Shown here in pieces: positions 35,481-45,223 of a stretch of 64,000 nt of DNA. The position numbers were made by a program, and so were the translations under genes. Within the stretch, counting starts at the first letter, position 1; every line of letters starts with the position of its first letter. The stretch is taken from contig NZ_CP030053.1 in assembly GCF_004114955.1 (NCBI RefSeq), positions 5,766,001-5,830,000 of the forward strand, read 5' to 3'. This DNA is from Bradyrhizobium guangzhouense. Its GTDB lineage: Bacteria; Pseudomonadota; Alphaproteobacteria; Rhizobiales; Xanthobacteraceae. The notes beneath the pieces are model-generated. The model did not search any database and was not told the origin of the DNA. It saw nothing but the letters and a program-made list of their open reading frames with translations.

Positions 35481-36571
35481 CAACCCGCCGCTGCCGGGTG
35501 CCCGGCCTGATACCACTGCATGATCTCGCGCGGGATATGGTTCAGCGAAACCACTTTCTCGACGCCGCCGTGGGCGATGGCCTCCTTGGGCATGCCGAAC
35601 ACCACGCAGCTTTCTTCATCCTGCGCCCGTGTCGAGGCGCCGAGCTTGCGCATCTCCAGCATGCCGCGCGCGCCGTCGTCGCCCATGCCGGTCATGATGA
35701 CGCCGAGCGCGTTGGCGCCGGCATGCTGGGCGGCCGAGCGAAACAACACGTCGACCGAGGGGCGATGCCGCGACACCGGGGGCCCGTCCTTGATCGCGAC
35801 CTGGTAACGCAGCCCGATGCGCTGGAGCAGCATGTGGCGGGCACCCGGAGCAATGTAGGCGCAGCCAGGCAATACCGGCTCGCGATCCTCCGCCTCCTTG
35901 ACGCGGATCTGGCAGATGCTGTCGAGACGCCGTGCGAACGCGGCCGTGAAGCCCGCCGGCATGTGCTGGACGACGAGAATGGGAGGACAGTTCGCCGGCA
36001 ACATCTCGAGGACGTCGTTGAGCGCTTCAGTTCCGCCCGTCGAGGCTCCGATGCAGACGATGCGCTCGGTCGTCGGCCGGACCTTGCTCTGCACCGGCGG
36101 CGGGATGATGGCGTCAGCCGTGAGCTTCTTCTCGATCACCCGCCGTTCCGTGCGCGGCCGCACGCGTGCCCGCGCCGCCGACTTCACGGATTCACGCAAG
36201 CGCGTCGAGCATTCGAGCAGCGCCTGACGCGTGTCGACCTTCGGCTTGGGCACGATGTCGACGGCGCCGGCCTCGAACGCCTCGAACATCACGTGCGAGC
36301 CCTCCTCCGTCAGCGAGGAGCAGATGATCACCGGGATCGGACGCTGCGCCATGATCTTGCGCAGGAACGTCATGCCGTCCATGCGCGGCATCTCGAGGTC
36401 GAGGATCATGACGTCGGGGATCTCGTCCTGGAGGCGCCGTGCCGCAACGAACGGATCGGACGCCGTCGCCATCACCTCGATATCGGGATCTTCGTTCAGG
36501 ATCGTCTGGAGGATTTGGCGCACCGACGCCGAATCATCCACGATCAGGACGCGAACTTTCTCCCTTGGCAT
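35480..36571 (-). CDS. cheB: Chemotaxis protein-glutamate methylesterase CheB
   Basis: 363 aa. The N-terminal receiver domain has the acidic pair Asp12-Asp13 and phospho-acceptor Asp58 (MILD). The C-terminal esterase domain has Ser177 in GASTGG, His203 in VQHMPAGF and Asp298/299 in MTGMGDDGA, the catalytic triad region. It demethylates receptor glutamates, countering CheR. It lies 18 bp after cheR and is coupled to the MCP-like gene downstream. Confidence 0.95.
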   Translation of the reverse strand: MPREKVRVLIVDDSASVRQILQTILNEDPDIEVMATASDPFVAARRLQDEIPDVMILDLEMPRMDGMTFLRKIMAQRPIPVIICSSLTEEGSHVMFEAFEAGAVDIVPKPKVDTRQALLECSTRLRESVKSAARARVRPRTERRVIEKKLTADAIIPPPVQSKVRPTTERIVCIGASTGGTEALNDVLEMLPANCPPILVVQHMPAGFTAAFARRLDSICQIRVKEAEDREPVLPGCAYIAPGARHMLLQRIGLRYQVAIKDGPPVSRHRPSVDVLFRSAAQHAGANALGVIMTGMGDDGARGMLEMRKLGASTRAQDEESCVVFGMPKEAIAHGGVEKVVSLNHIPREIMQWYQAGHPAAAG

Positions 36572-36589
36572 GTTGCAACGCGCTCCCGA

Positions 36590-37444
36590 TCAAACCTGAA
36601 AAATGGTCGGCTGAACCTGCTTCAGGCCCGGAACAGAACTGTGGATCATCGACTCGGAGTGTCCGACCAGCAAATACCCGCCCGGCCGCAAATGACTGCA
36701 AAGCTGCTCGACGACCTTGCGCTGCGTCGGCTTGTCGAAATAAATCAGCACATTGCGGCAGAAGATCATGTCGACGTCGCGGTCGACGGGATAGGACTGA
36801 TCCATCAGGTTCATCCGCATGAAATGCGTCATGCGGCGCAGTTCCGGCACCACCCGCACTTCGCCCCGCGATTTGTCGCGCGAGGACAGGAAATACCGCT
36901 TCACGAACGGCTCCGGCACCGGTGCCAGCACGTCGCGGGTGTAGATCGCGGTCTTGGCGAGGCGCAGTACCGCCGTCGAGATGTCGGTTCCCAGGACGCG
37001 ATACTGAAACCGCGATCCGCTCCTGATCATGTCGTCCAGCACCATGGCAACCGTATAGGCCTCCATGCCGGTGGAGCTCGCCGAGCTCCAGACCTTCAGG
37101 TTTGCGCTTCTGCGGCCGTGCGACTTGAGCAGCGCGGGGATAGCGATCTCCCGCATGAAGGTGAAATGCTGCGGCTCGCGGAAGAAGTCGGTCTTGTTGG
37201 TCGTCACCACATCGATCAGATGGGTGAGCTCCGCGTCGAAATGGTCGGCCTCGAACAGGTTCTCGACATATTCGTTGAGGTCGGAGAAGTTCAGGGCGCG
37301 CACACGCTTGTGCAGGCGCCCCTCCAGCATCAGCCGCTTGCCCTGCGGCAGCTTGATGCCGACCTGGCCCTCGATCAGTTCGGCAATGGTGCGGAAATGG
37401 CGGTCCGACAAATGCACGGCCGTATCCTGCAAGGCGAGCATCAT
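36590..37444 (-). CDS. cheR: Chemotaxis methyltransferase CheR
   Basis: 284 aa with the CheR alpha N-domain (LSDRHFRTIAELIEGQVGI) and the SAM-binding domain: LKVWSSASSTGMEAYTVAM, then VLGTDISTAVL, and later VDMIFCRNVLIYFD. Methylates receptor glutamates. ATG at 37444 (a second ATG is directly adjacent). Receptors encoded here lack a C-terminal NWETF-type tether, so CheR should bind them directly. Confidence 0.95.
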   Translation of the reverse strand: MMLALQDTAVHLSDRHFRTIAELIEGQVGIKLPQGKRLMLEGRLHKRVRALNFSDLNEYVENLFEADHFDAELTHLIDVVTTNKTDFFREPQHFTFMREIAIPALLKSHGRRSANLKVWSSASSTGMEAYTVAMVLDDMIRSGSRFQYRVLGTDISTAVLRLAKTAIYTRDVLAPVPEPFVKRYFLSSRDKSRGEVRVVPELRRMTHFMRMNLMDQSYPVDRDVDMIFCRNVLIYFDKPTQRKVVEQLCSHLRPGGYLLVGHSESMIHSSVPGLKQVQPTIFQV

Positions 37445-37579
37445 GGCCGCCAGCCCCGGTCCCGAAGGCCCGCATGCACTTGATATCGGGCCATCAGGGC
37501 CATTTTGAATCCTACGCGTTTACGCGACAGCAGACGAGGACCGCCCGCAGCAAAGGAGCGGACCTGCCCGCGAAAGATC

Positions 37580-39385
37580 TCAGCGCTGAAAATCGGCGTC
37601 CCGATCGTCCTCACCGTCGTTCATGTCGAAGGCAAAACCGCCCCCGCCCGCGACCTTCATGGCGCGCGCCGGCTTGGCTGGCTGCTTCTTGGTGGGACGC
37701 TCGGCTGCCGCCATGGTCGCAGCCTTGGCGCGGAGCTGCGTGACGGCCCGGTCGACCGACGCCGGCGCCTGGCTCCTGCCGCCCTGCTCGATGCGGAAAT
37801 AGGCGATCGTCGATTGCAGTTGCTCGGCCTGCGAGGCGAGCTCTTCCGAGGTCGAGGAGACCTGCTCGGAGGCGCTGGCGTTCTGCTGACCGACCTTGTC
37901 GAGCTGCTGGATCGCCTGGTTGATCTGGGAGGAGCCGACGTCCTGCTCGCGGCAGGCGGCGGTGATTTCCTGCACCAACTCGGCCGTCTTCTTGATATCG
38001 GGCACGAGCTTCGCCAGCATCGAGCCGGCTTCCTGCGCGACCTTCACGGTCTCGCTTGACAGCGTACCGATATCGGCCGCGGCAGCCTGGCTGCGCTCGG
38101 CGAGCTTGCGCACTTCGGATGCGACCACGGCAAAGCCCTTGCCGTGCTCGCCGGCGCGGGCGGCCTCGACCGCCGCGTTGAGCGCGAGCAGGTCGGTCTG
38201 GCGCGCGATCTCCTGCACGATGGTGATCTTCTCGGCGATGGTCTGCATTGCCTCGACGGCGCGGCCAACCGCAGCACCGCTGGCCTCGGCATCCTTGGCC
38301 GACTGCGCCGCGATCTTCTCGGTCTGGTTGGCGTTGTCGGCGTTCTGCTTCACGTTGGAAGCCATCTCCTCCATCGAGGACGAGGCTTCCTCGGCCGACG
38401 AGGCCTGCTCGGTCGCGCCCTGCGAGAGCTGCTCGGCGCTGGCAGAGAGCTCCTGGCTGCCGGCCGAGACGTTCTGCGCCGCCGTGAGCGCCTCGGAGAC
38501 GATCTGCCGGAGCCTTTGGACCATGCGTTCCAGCGCAAGGCCGAGCGTGTCCTTGTCCGACAGCGGCTTCGCCTCGACGGTGAGGTTGCCTTGCGCGATC
38601 TCGTTGGCGACGGCCGCGGTCGCGTTCAGGTTCTTGGTCATCGCGTTCAGCGAGGTGATGAGATCGCCGATCTCGTCGTTGCTGGAAACGTCGATCTTCT
38701 TGCTGAGATCGCCGATGGCAACCGCGTCGGCCAGCCCGACCGCGCTGGCAAGCGCACGGCTGATGCCGATCGCGATCCAGGTCGCGGCCATCGCGCCGAT
38801 CACCAGCGAGGCGAGGATCAGGCTGATCAGCATGATCTCGGCACGATTGCCTTCGACCCTGGCCTCCTCGCTCTCTGCCGCCATCTGCTTTTTGACGTAC
38901 TCGATGTACTCCTTCGCGGCGTTGAGCGCGGGCGTCATGGCCTTGAGCCCTTCGGTCATCGAATTCTCGGCCGCCTTGACCTTATCCTGCTTGGCCAGCT
39001 TCAACGTCTGATCCTGCACCGCGTTGGCGCTGACGTAGGCGGCGCCGAACTTGTCGAGCAGCTTCTTGCCGTCCTCGCTCGCACCGACATAGACGTCGTT
39101 CTTGATCTTCACCACGCGCTCGCGCGCTTCGGCGATGAGGATGACGAACTTGTCCTGATCCGCGTCGGTCGGCGCGAGGATCGCATTCTTCTCGGCGCGC
39201 ACTTGAAGCAGCGCATTTTCCTGCAAGTCCGCCACCTTGGCGAGGCGCGCGGCCCGTGCCGACAAATGTTCGGCAGTCCCGACGGTGTCGTTGAGCTTCA
39301 GATAGGCGACACCGCCGGCAATCATCGACAACAGGATGACGACGCCGAATGCGCTCGCAAGCTTCGCTTTGACGGTAAATCTCAT
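37580..39385 (-). CDS. Methyl-accepting chemotaxis protein with tandem HAMP
   Basis: 601 aa. TM1 (about 12-30), a periplasmic helical bundle of about 160 aa, TM2 (about 191-212), a HAMP segment, then a second HAMP-like segment ([20 protein letters not shown]) missing in the paralogue, then a long signalling hairpin with tip [20 protein letters not shown]. The C-terminus ends [20 protein letters not shown]. An ATG at 39385 is chosen; upstream in-frame codons would add a non-membrane leader. It forms a near-identical pair with the receptor at 39965-41662 and is flanked by two cheW genes. Confidence 0.95.
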   Translation of the reverse strand: MRFTVKAKLASAFGVVILLSMIAGGVAYLKLNDTVGTAEHLSARAARLAKVADLQENALLQVRAEKNAILAPTDADQDKFVILIAEARERVVKIKNDVYVGASEDGKKLLDKFGAAYVSANAVQDQTLKLAKQDKVKAAENSMTEGLKAMTPALNAAKEYIEYVKKQMAAESEEARVEGNRAEIMLISLILASLVIGAMAATWIAIGISRALASAVGLADAVAIGDLSKKIDVSSNDEIGDLITSLNAMTKNLNATAAVANEIAQGNLTVEAKPLSDKDTLGLALERMVQRLRQIVSEALTAAQNVSAGSQELSASAEQLSQGATEQASSAEEASSSMEEMASNVKQNADNANQTEKIAAQSAKDAEASGAAVGRAVEAMQTIAEKITIVQEIARQTDLLALNAAVEAARAGEHGKGFAVVASEVRKLAERSQAAAADIGTLSSETVKVAQEAGSMLAKLVPDIKKTAELVQEITAACREQDVGSSQINQAIQQLDKVGQQNASASEQVSSTSEELASQAEQLQSTIAYFRIEQGGRSQAPASVDRAVTQLRAKAATMAAAERPTKKQPAKPARAMKVAGGGGFAFDMNDGEDDRDADFQR

Positions 39386-39444
39386 GATCGGCCCCGGTCT
39401 TCGAATTGTTGAATTGAATTGCTTACGCGCGACAAACTGCGAAT

Positions 39445-39933
39445 TCAGGCCGCAAAGGACGCATCCAACCGCGCGGCACTTCCTTCCGTCATCCCGTCCG
39501 CGGCCATCAACCTGGCGAGGTCGAAGATGACGACGAACTTTTCGCCCTTGCGGCCGATACCGGCGGCGTAATCGGACTGCCATTTGCCGCCGACTTCGGG
39601 GATCGGCTCGATCGCCTGCTCGTCGATGTCGGTCACCTCGAACACGCAGTCGGCCACAAAGCCGACGCCGACCAGGCGGTCATTCATCGGCACGTCGAGG
39701 ATGATGATGCGGGTCGCCTCGGTGGCCGCCACGGCCGGCAGGCCGAGCTTGGTGCGGAGATCCACGATTGGATATCCCGCGCCGCGCACATCGATCATGC
39801 CGAGCAGGAAGTTCGGCGCATGCGGCAGGCGCGAGATCGGCCGCATGTCCAGGATTTCCCGCACGTTGCGGATGCTGATGCCGAACGTCTCGCCGGCGAG
39901 CCCGAGCGTCAGATATTGCGAGGTTGCGGCCAT
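39445..39933 (-). CDS. cheW: Chemotaxis coupling protein CheW (copy 2)
   Basis: 162 aa SH3-like coupling protein: [20 protein letters not shown], later [16 protein letters not shown] and [15 protein letters not shown], the usual CheW blocks. It links receptors to CheA. It lies between the two mcp genes, 31 bp after the upstream receptor gene. Its sequence differs clearly from the copy at 41703-42164, so the two are not a recent duplication. Confidence 0.93.
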   Translation of the reverse strand: MAATSQYLTLGLAGETFGISIRNVREILDMRPISRLPHAPNFLLGMIDVRGAGYPIVDLRTKLGLPAVAATEATRIIILDVPMNDRLVGVGFVADCVFEVTDIDEQAIEPIPEVGGKWQSDYAAGIGRKGEKFVVIFDLARLMAADGMTEGSAARLDASFAA

Positions 39934-39964
39934 TTCCTCAGTCCAGGTCAGATGGTTCTAGATG

Positions 39965-41662
39965 TCAGCGTTGAAACTCGGCGTCGCGATCGTCTTCGCC
40001 GTCCTGCATGTCGAAGGCGAAGCCGCCGCCATTGGCGACCTTTGCCGCGCGCGCCGGCTTGCGAACGGGCACGGGCTTCTTCGCGCCGCGATCCGCCGCC
40101 TGCATCTGCCCCGCCTTGCTGCGAAGCTGGGTGACGGCGCGGTCGATCGGCGCGGACGCTACGGCCTCGCTCCGCCCGGCTTGCTCGATGCGGAAGAACG
40201 AGATGGTCGATTGCAGCTGCTCGGCCTGCGAGGCGAGCTCTTCCGAGGTCGAAGACACCTGCTCGGAGGCGCTGGCGTTCTGCTGGCCGACCTTGTCGAG
40301 CTGCTGGATCGCCTGGTTGATCTGCGAGGAGCCGACGTCCTGCTCGCGGCAGGCGGCGGTGATTTCCTGGACCAACTCGGCCGTCTTCTTGATGTCGGGC
40401 ACGAGCTTCGACAGCATGGAGCCGGCTTCCTGCGCGACCTTCACGGTCTCGCTCGACAGCGTGCCGATGTCGGCGGCGGCAGCCTGGCTGCGCTCGGCGA
40501 GCTTGCGCACTTCGGAGGCGACCACGGCAAAGCCTTTGCCATGCTCGCCGGCGCGGGCGGCTTCGACTGCGGCGTTGAGGGCCAGCAGGTCGGTCTGGCG
40601 CGCGATCTCCTGCACGATGGTGATCTTCTCGGCGATGGTCTGCATGGCTTCGACGGCACGGCCGACGGCGACGCCGCTGGCTTCCGCGTCCTTGGCCGAC
40701 TGCGCCGCGATCTTCTCGGTCTGGTTGGCGTTGTCGGCGTTCTGCTTCACGTTGGAAGCCATCTCCTCCATCGAGGACGAGGCTTCCTCGGCCGACGAGG
40801 CCTGCTCGGTCGCGCCCTGCGAGAGCTGCTCGGCGCTGGCCGAGAGCTCCTGGCTGCCGGCCGAGACGTTCTGCGCGGCGGTGAGCGCCTCCTGGACGAT
40901 CTGTCTGAGCTTCCCGACCATGCCGTTCAACGATTTGACGAGATCGCCGACCTCGTCATTGCTCGTAACATTGATCGTCTGACCGAGGTCGCCGCTCGCG
41001 ACCGCACCAGCGAGAGCGACGGCACGTCCGAGCGCCCGGCTGATCGAGATCGAGATCCACAGCGCCGCGGCGATCGCAATCGCAAGCGAGATTGCGATCA
41101 GGGCCATCAACATGAGCTGGGCCTGGTGGCCTTCTTCCTTCGACTGGACGGCCTGCTCGGCCATCTGCTTCTTGGTGTTCCCCACATAGGCACCCACGGC
41201 GTCGAGCGCGTCCGCGACCACCTTGCGGCCTTCGCCGGCGGAGCGTTCGGTTGCCTTGACCTTGTCTACCTTCGCTACACGGATGGTCTCTTCCTGGTAG
41301 GCATTCATCTTGCCGAGTGTGACGGCGAAGGTATCCAGCAGTTTCTTGCCTTGTTCGCTTGCGAGGGCATAGACCTCGTCCTTGGTCTTCAGCGTCTGCT
41401 CACGGCGGGTGGCGGCGTCCGTGACATCCTGCTCGTATTCGTTCCCTTCAGCCAGGATGGAATTCTTTTCGGCCCGTAGCTGAAGCAGGATGAGCTTCTC
41501 GATCTCGGCCGCCTTCTCCATTCGCTTGGCGCGCAGCACCATGCTGTCGGCGGTCGTCATCATGTCGCCGAGCTTCATGTAGGCGACGCCGCCTGCGACC
41601 ATTGACAGGACGATGACCAGACCGAACGCGCTGGCAAGCTTTGCCTTGACCGTGAATCTCAT
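39965..41662 (-). CDS. Methyl-accepting chemotaxis protein
   Basis: 565 aa. TM1 (about 12-30), a periplasmic helical bundle, TM2 (about 189-210), one HAMP domain, and a signalling hairpin with tip [20 protein letters not shown], almost identical to that of the receptor at 37580-39385. A run of 152 nt is identical between them (40689-40840 and 38292-38443). Ligand-binding parts differ. The C-terminus ends [20 protein letters not shown], with no CheR-binding pentapeptide. Confidence 0.95.
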   Translation of the reverse strand: MRFTVKAKLASAFGLVIVLSMVAGGVAYMKLGDMMTTADSMVLRAKRMEKAAEIEKLILLQLRAEKNSILAEGNEYEQDVTDAATRREQTLKTKDEVYALASEQGKKLLDTFAVTLGKMNAYQEETIRVAKVDKVKATERSAGEGRKVVADALDAVGAYVGNTKKQMAEQAVQSKEEGHQAQLMLMALIAISLAIAIAAALWISISISRALGRAVALAGAVASGDLGQTINVTSNDEVGDLVKSLNGMVGKLRQIVQEALTAAQNVSAGSQELSASAEQLSQGATEQASSAEEASSSMEEMASNVKQNADNANQTEKIAAQSAKDAEASGVAVGRAVEAMQTIAEKITIVQEIARQTDLLALNAAVEAARAGEHGKGFAVVASEVRKLAERSQAAAADIGTLSSETVKVAQEAGSMLSKLVPDIKKTAELVQEITAACREQDVGSSQINQAIQQLDKVGQQNASASEQVSSTSEELASQAEQLQSTISFFRIEQAGRSEAVASAPIDRAVTQLRSKAGQMQAADRGAKKPVPVRKPARAAKVANGGGFAFDMQDGEDDRDAEFQR

Positions 41663-41702
41663 ATTCAGCCCCTTAAACCCAGTCTCGCCCCGAGACCTCG
41701 TT

Positions 41703-42164
41703 TCAATTCAGAATGCGTTCCATGTTCGGAACGATGACGAACTCTTCACGCCATTTCGCAATGAAGCGAATGAACTCCGGCTTCCAGTGCATGCCGACGC
41801 GCGGTGTCTGCTGCACGTCGGTCTGCGAGATCTCCGTGACTTCATAGACCTTGTCGGCGGTGACGCCGACCAGAACCGGCTCGTTGTCGAGCTCGATCTC
41901 GATGACCACGATGCGCGTGTCGGCGGAATCGTCGAGCTGCGGCATGCCGAAACGGATGCGCAAGTCAGCAAGCGGAATGACGTTGCCGCGGACATTGATC
42001 ACGCTGGGAACGAACGCCCGCGCACCCGCCACCTTGGTCACGGGCACGGGGTCGATGATCTCGCGCACGAGGCCGGCGTCGAGCGCGAATTTTTCCTCGC
42101 CGAGGCCGATCATGACGACCTGCATCGCGTCGGCCCGGTGTTCGGCCACCTGTCCCTCGGTCAT
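41703..42164 (-). CDS. cheW: Chemotaxis coupling protein CheW (copy 1)
   Basis: 153 aa. CheW blocks: [35 protein letters not shown] and [15 protein letters not shown]. The ATG overlaps the TAA of cheA by one base (TAATG), so it is translationally coupled to cheA and is the likely core adaptor. A more distant cheW follows the next receptor gene. Confidence 0.93.
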   Translation of the reverse strand: MTEGQVAEHRADAMQVVMIGLGEEKFALDAGLVREIIDPVPVTKVAGARAFVPSVINVRGNVIPLADLRIRFGMPQLDDSADTRIVVIEIELDNEPVLVGVTADKVYEVTEISQTDVQQTPRVGMHWKPEFIRFIAKWREEFVIVPNMERILN

Positions 42165-44251
42165 TACGCAGCCTCGCTGATATGCTGTTTCTCGACCTTC
42201 GACTGCGCCAGCGTGACGAGCTGTGCGACGTCGAGGATCAGCGCCGCCGTGCCGTCGCCCAGGATGGTCGCGCCGGAGAAGATGGTGACGTCCGAATGCA
42301 GCTTGGAGAGCGATTTGATCACGGTCTGGTGGTTGCCGATGATCTGATCGGCGACCAGGCCGACATGAGTCTCGCCGGTCGAAATGATAATCGTCTTCTG
42401 GTGCCGGTCAGGCGTACCCGAGGACGACATGATCTCGCGCAGGCGCAGGAAAGGCACGAGGTTACCGCGCACGTTGAGGAAGTTGCGGCCACGGGAGCGC
42501 TCGTCCTCGGCGGTCAGCTCGATGCATTCCTCCACCGCCGACAGCGGAATGATGTAGCGGCCCTCGCCGACGCGGATCAGGAGACCTTCGATGATCGCGA
42601 GCGTCAGGGGCAGACGCAGGGTCACGATGGTGCCCTGGCCCGGCTTGGTCGACAGGTCGATCGAGCCGCGCATGTTCTCGATGGTGCGCTTGACGACGTC
42701 CATGCCGACGCCGCGACCTGATAGCGCCGAAATGGTCTGCGCGGTCGAGAAGCCCGGATGGAACAGGAACTGGTGGATCTCGTGATCCGAGAGCACGGCG
42801 CCGGCGGCGATCAGGCCCTGCTCTTCGGCCTTGGCGCGGATGCGCGCGGTGTTGAGGCCGCCGCCATTGTCCTTCACGGTGACGAGCACCTGTGCACCGG
42901 AATGCACGGCCGCGAGCTCGATGCGGCCCTGCTCGGTCTTGCCGTTGGCAGTGCGGGTCGCCGTGTCCTCGATACCGTGGTCGATCGCGTTGCGGATCAG
43001 GTGCACCAGCGGATCGGCCAGGCACTCGATCATGGTCTTGTCGAGCTCGGTATCCTCGCCCGTCGTGACGAACTCGACCGGCTTCGACAGGTCGCGCGAC
43101 AGATCGTGGATCAGGCGGCGGAAGCGGCCGAACAGCGAGCCGATCGGCACCATGCGCGCGCCCATCGTGGTATCGCGCAGGGACGAGGCAAGCCGTTCGA
43201 TCTCCTCGGCGATCATCTTGATCGAGAGATCGGAGCCGGAAGCCGCAAGCTGGGTCAGCCGTGCCTGGGCGATGACGAGCTCGCCGACGCGGTCCATCAG
43301 CTCGTCGAGGCGCTCGGCCTGGACGCGGACCGTGGCGATACCGCGATCGTCGCGCTTGGCTTCGGCCTTCGGTTCGGGCTTGGGTTCGGGCTTGGGTTCG
43401 GCTTTGGGCTCCGCTTTCGCGACGGGCTGTACGGCAACTGGCGCGGCAACAGCTTCAACCAACGGTACGGGCATCTCGACGACCGGAGCTGGCTCCTCGT
43501 CGAGGAGTTGGAACACCGGAGCCGGCGCCGGCGCTTCGATATGCTCCAGCGGCGCGAGCGTCAGCTTCATCTCGTCCGAGACGAACATGAAGACGTCGTC
43601 GATCGCCGCCTTGTCGCAGGCCGCGTGCAGCTTGACGTCCCATTTGAGATAGCAGTCTTCCGGCTCCATCTCGTCGAGGAACGGGATGCCGTCGGTCACG
43701 GGAACGACGAAGCAGGGTCCGAGCTTGCAGAGATCTTCCAGCAGATCGAGCGGGTTCGAACCGTTGCGAAGGATGTGGGATTCGAATTCCAGGGTGAGAT
43801 GCCAGCCGGCCTGCCTGCTCTCGACGGGCGCGAGCGGCGGCGCTTCGACGATCTCGGCCACGGCCGCACCGGGCTGATCCGACGAGACGAAACGCTTGAG
43901 GTCGTCGAGGATGGCTTCGCCGATGATGTCGTCGGTCGACTGCGGATCCTCGATCAACGCGCGGATATAGTCCTTGGCGGCGAGCGCGACCGAGATCAGC
44001 TCCTGGGTCGGCTTGATCTCGCCCTTACGGACGCGGTCGAACGCAGTCTCGAACTCGTGGGTGAAGGACGCGACCTTGTCGAAGCCGAACATCGCGCCCG
44101 ATCCCTTGATCGTATGCAGGGCGCGGAAGGCGGAATCGACCAGCTCGCGGTCGTCGGGACGCTGGCCGAGGTCGAGCAGAGCCCCTTCCAGGACTTCGAA
44201 GAGCTCGCTGGCTTCCTGACGGAAGACCTCGGTCGGGTCCAACGCACTCAT
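42164..44251 (-). CDS. cheA: Chemotaxis histidine kinase CheA
   Basis: 695 aa. Phospho-acceptor His46 lies in the HPt domain (RALHTIKGSGAMFGF). A response-regulator-binding region follows, then a Pro/Glu/Lys/Ala linker (about 270-300) coded by 12-bp repeats, the dimerisation helix (RLDELMDRVGELVIAQARL), the ATPase domain (HLIRNAIDHGIE, GRGVGMDVV, GQGTIVTLRLPL) and a C-terminal CheW-like domain. Upstream cheY overlaps by 4 nt. It phosphorylates CheY and CheB. Confidence 0.96.
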   Translation of the reverse strand: MSALDPTEVFRQEASELFEVLEGALLDLGQRPDDRELVDSAFRALHTIKGSGAMFGFDKVASFTHEFETAFDRVRKGEIKPTQELISVALAAKDYIRALIEDPQSTDDIIGEAILDDLKRFVSSDQPGAAVAEIVEAPPLAPVESRQAGWHLTLEFESHILRNGSNPLDLLEDLCKLGPCFVVPVTDGIPFLDEMEPEDCYLKWDVKLHAACDKAAIDDVFMFVSDEMKLTLAPLEHIEAPAPAPVFQLLDEEPAPVVEMPVPLVEAVAAPVAVQPVAKAEPKAEPKPEPKPEPKAEAKRDDRGIATVRVQAERLDELMDRVGELVIAQARLTQLAASGSDLSIKMIAEEIERLASSLRDTTMGARMVPIGSLFGRFRRLIHDLSRDLSKPVEFVTTGEDTELDKTMIECLADPLVHLIRNAIDHGIEDTATRTANGKTEQGRIELAAVHSGAQVLVTVKDNGGGLNTARIRAKAEEQGLIAAGAVLSDHEIHQFLFHPGFSTAQTISALSGRGVGMDVVKRTIENMRGSIDLSTKPGQGTIVTLRLPLTLAIIEGLLIRVGEGRYIIPLSAVEECIELTAEDERSRGRNFLNVRGNLVPFLRLREIMSSSGTPDRHQKTIIISTGETHVGLVADQIIGNHQTVIKSLSKLHSDVTIFSGATILGDGTAALILDVAQLVTLAQSKVEKQHISEAA

Positions 44252-44613
44252 GCGCGCACCAGTTTTGCGACGACGGCGAGCAATTGCTCAGGCTTGAACG
44301 GCTTGGTGATCCATCCCGTCGCGCCGGCACTCTTGGCCTCCTGCTTCACCGTATCGTTGGATTCGGTGGTGAGGAACACGATGGGCATGCCGACCGCGCT
44401 CGGCAGCTTGCGAAGCGCCTTGATCAGCTCCAGCCCGTTCATGACGGGCATGTTGAGGTCGGTGATGACGAGGTCGAGCTTGCCGGCCTGAGCCTTGGCG
44501 AGCCCTTGAGCGCCGTCGCCGGCCTCGATGACGTTGTGACCGGCGGGCTCGAGCACGACCTTGATCATCTGACGGATGCTGGGAGAGTCGTCGACCGTGA
44601 GAATCGTGGCCAT
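44248..44613 (-). CDS. cheY: CheY-type response regulator
   Basis: 121 aa single receiver domain: acidic pair Asp8-Asp9, phospho-acceptor Asp52 (ITDLNMP), Thr in FLTTES and Lys104 (WITKPFKP). It overlaps cheA by 4 nt and the STAS gene by one base, so all three are coupled. Output partner unknown; no flagellar motor genes are in the window. Confidence 0.93.
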   Translation of the reverse strand: MATILTVDDSPSIRQMIKVVLEPAGHNVIEAGDGAQGLAKAQAGKLDLVITDLNMPVMNGLELIKALRKLPSAVGMPIVFLTTESNDTVKQEAKSAGATGWITKPFKPEQLLAVVAKLVRA

Positions 44614-44936
44614 TAGATGCCATCTTTCTTTTGCGGGAAGTGCTGATCGATCATCGCTTCACTGGCGAAGCCGGCGCGGCGAAGGGTGTTGCGCAGAGAC
44701 TGGGAAAAGGACGTCAGGACCACCGGGCGGCCTTGAGCATCGCCGGTCTTGGCAGCCGACAGCAGAAGCTGGATCGAGGTCACGTCGGCCTTGTCGACGC
44801 TGGAGCAATCGATCTCGAGCCGATCCTGCCGACCGAACGCTTCGCGGATCAAATCATAGACGCTGCGGATCGCGGCAATGCTGCAATCGGCGGGCAGCCG
44901 CAGGGACCACTTCGGCTCGGTCACATCAGACGACAT
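44613..44936 (-). CDS. STAS-domain protein at the head of the che operon
   Basis: 107 aa single STAS domain: WSLRLPADCSIAAIRSVYDL, then IDCSSVDKADVTSIQLLLSA, the segment that in anti-sigma-factor antagonists carries the phosphorylatable Ser/Thr (here DVTS), and a conserved-looking Ser-rich FSQSLRNTLR. GGGGGA precedes the ATG at 44936. Position first in the operon with cheY suggests it relays or receives signals, as in other non-flagellar che-like systems. Partner kinase not visible. Confidence 0.8.
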   Translation of the reverse strand: MSSDVTEPKWSLRLPADCSIAAIRSVYDLIREAFGRQDRLEIDCSSVDKADVTSIQLLLSAAKTGDAQGRPVVLTSFSQSLRNTLRRAGFASEAMIDQHFPQKKDGI

Positions 44937-45029
44937 TCGTCCCCCAATTCCCTCGGGGCTCACTGCACGCATGGCGCGAATCCCGCACGATGACTATTCG
45001 CGTCGGAGAGTATGCAAACCCCTAACGGA

Positions 45030-45053
45030 GTGACCCGTACAACTACGGGTCAC
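45030..45053. promoter_or_regulatory. Perfect 10-bp inverted repeat in the divergent promoter region
   Basis: GTGACCCGTA and TACGGGTCAC separated by CAAC, between the che operon (minus) and the HD-GYP gene (plus). A dimeric regulator site that could control both directions is likely; a hairpin is possible. Confidence 0.6.
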
Positions 45054-45223
45054 AAGTCGAAGAATCTCGCGTATGCATGCAAGCGTGCACGGTGAGCTCA
45101 AATTTCATGCGTTGCGCATAACGTCGAAGCAGCTCGCCGCGGGCCGCATGTTTGCTCCACGTTAAATCACGGGAGCTATTGGTTGAGCTTCACGCCTCGC
45201 CATCCGAACGAGTCCGGCCGCCG

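Noticed and set aside
35498..37483. 661-aa plus-strand frame over cheB and cheR
   Set aside because: Antisense shadow of two clear chemotaxis genes.
39385..39583. Longer N-terminus for the receptor at 37580-39385
   Set aside because: The extra 66 residues are basic, lack a ribosome site and precede the usual receptor start MRFTVKAKL, which the paralogue shares.
42758..44491. 577-aa plus-strand frame over cheA
   Set aside because: Antisense shadow; the repeated Gly/Phe pattern comes from the 12-bp repeats that code for the Pro/Glu/Lys linker of CheA.
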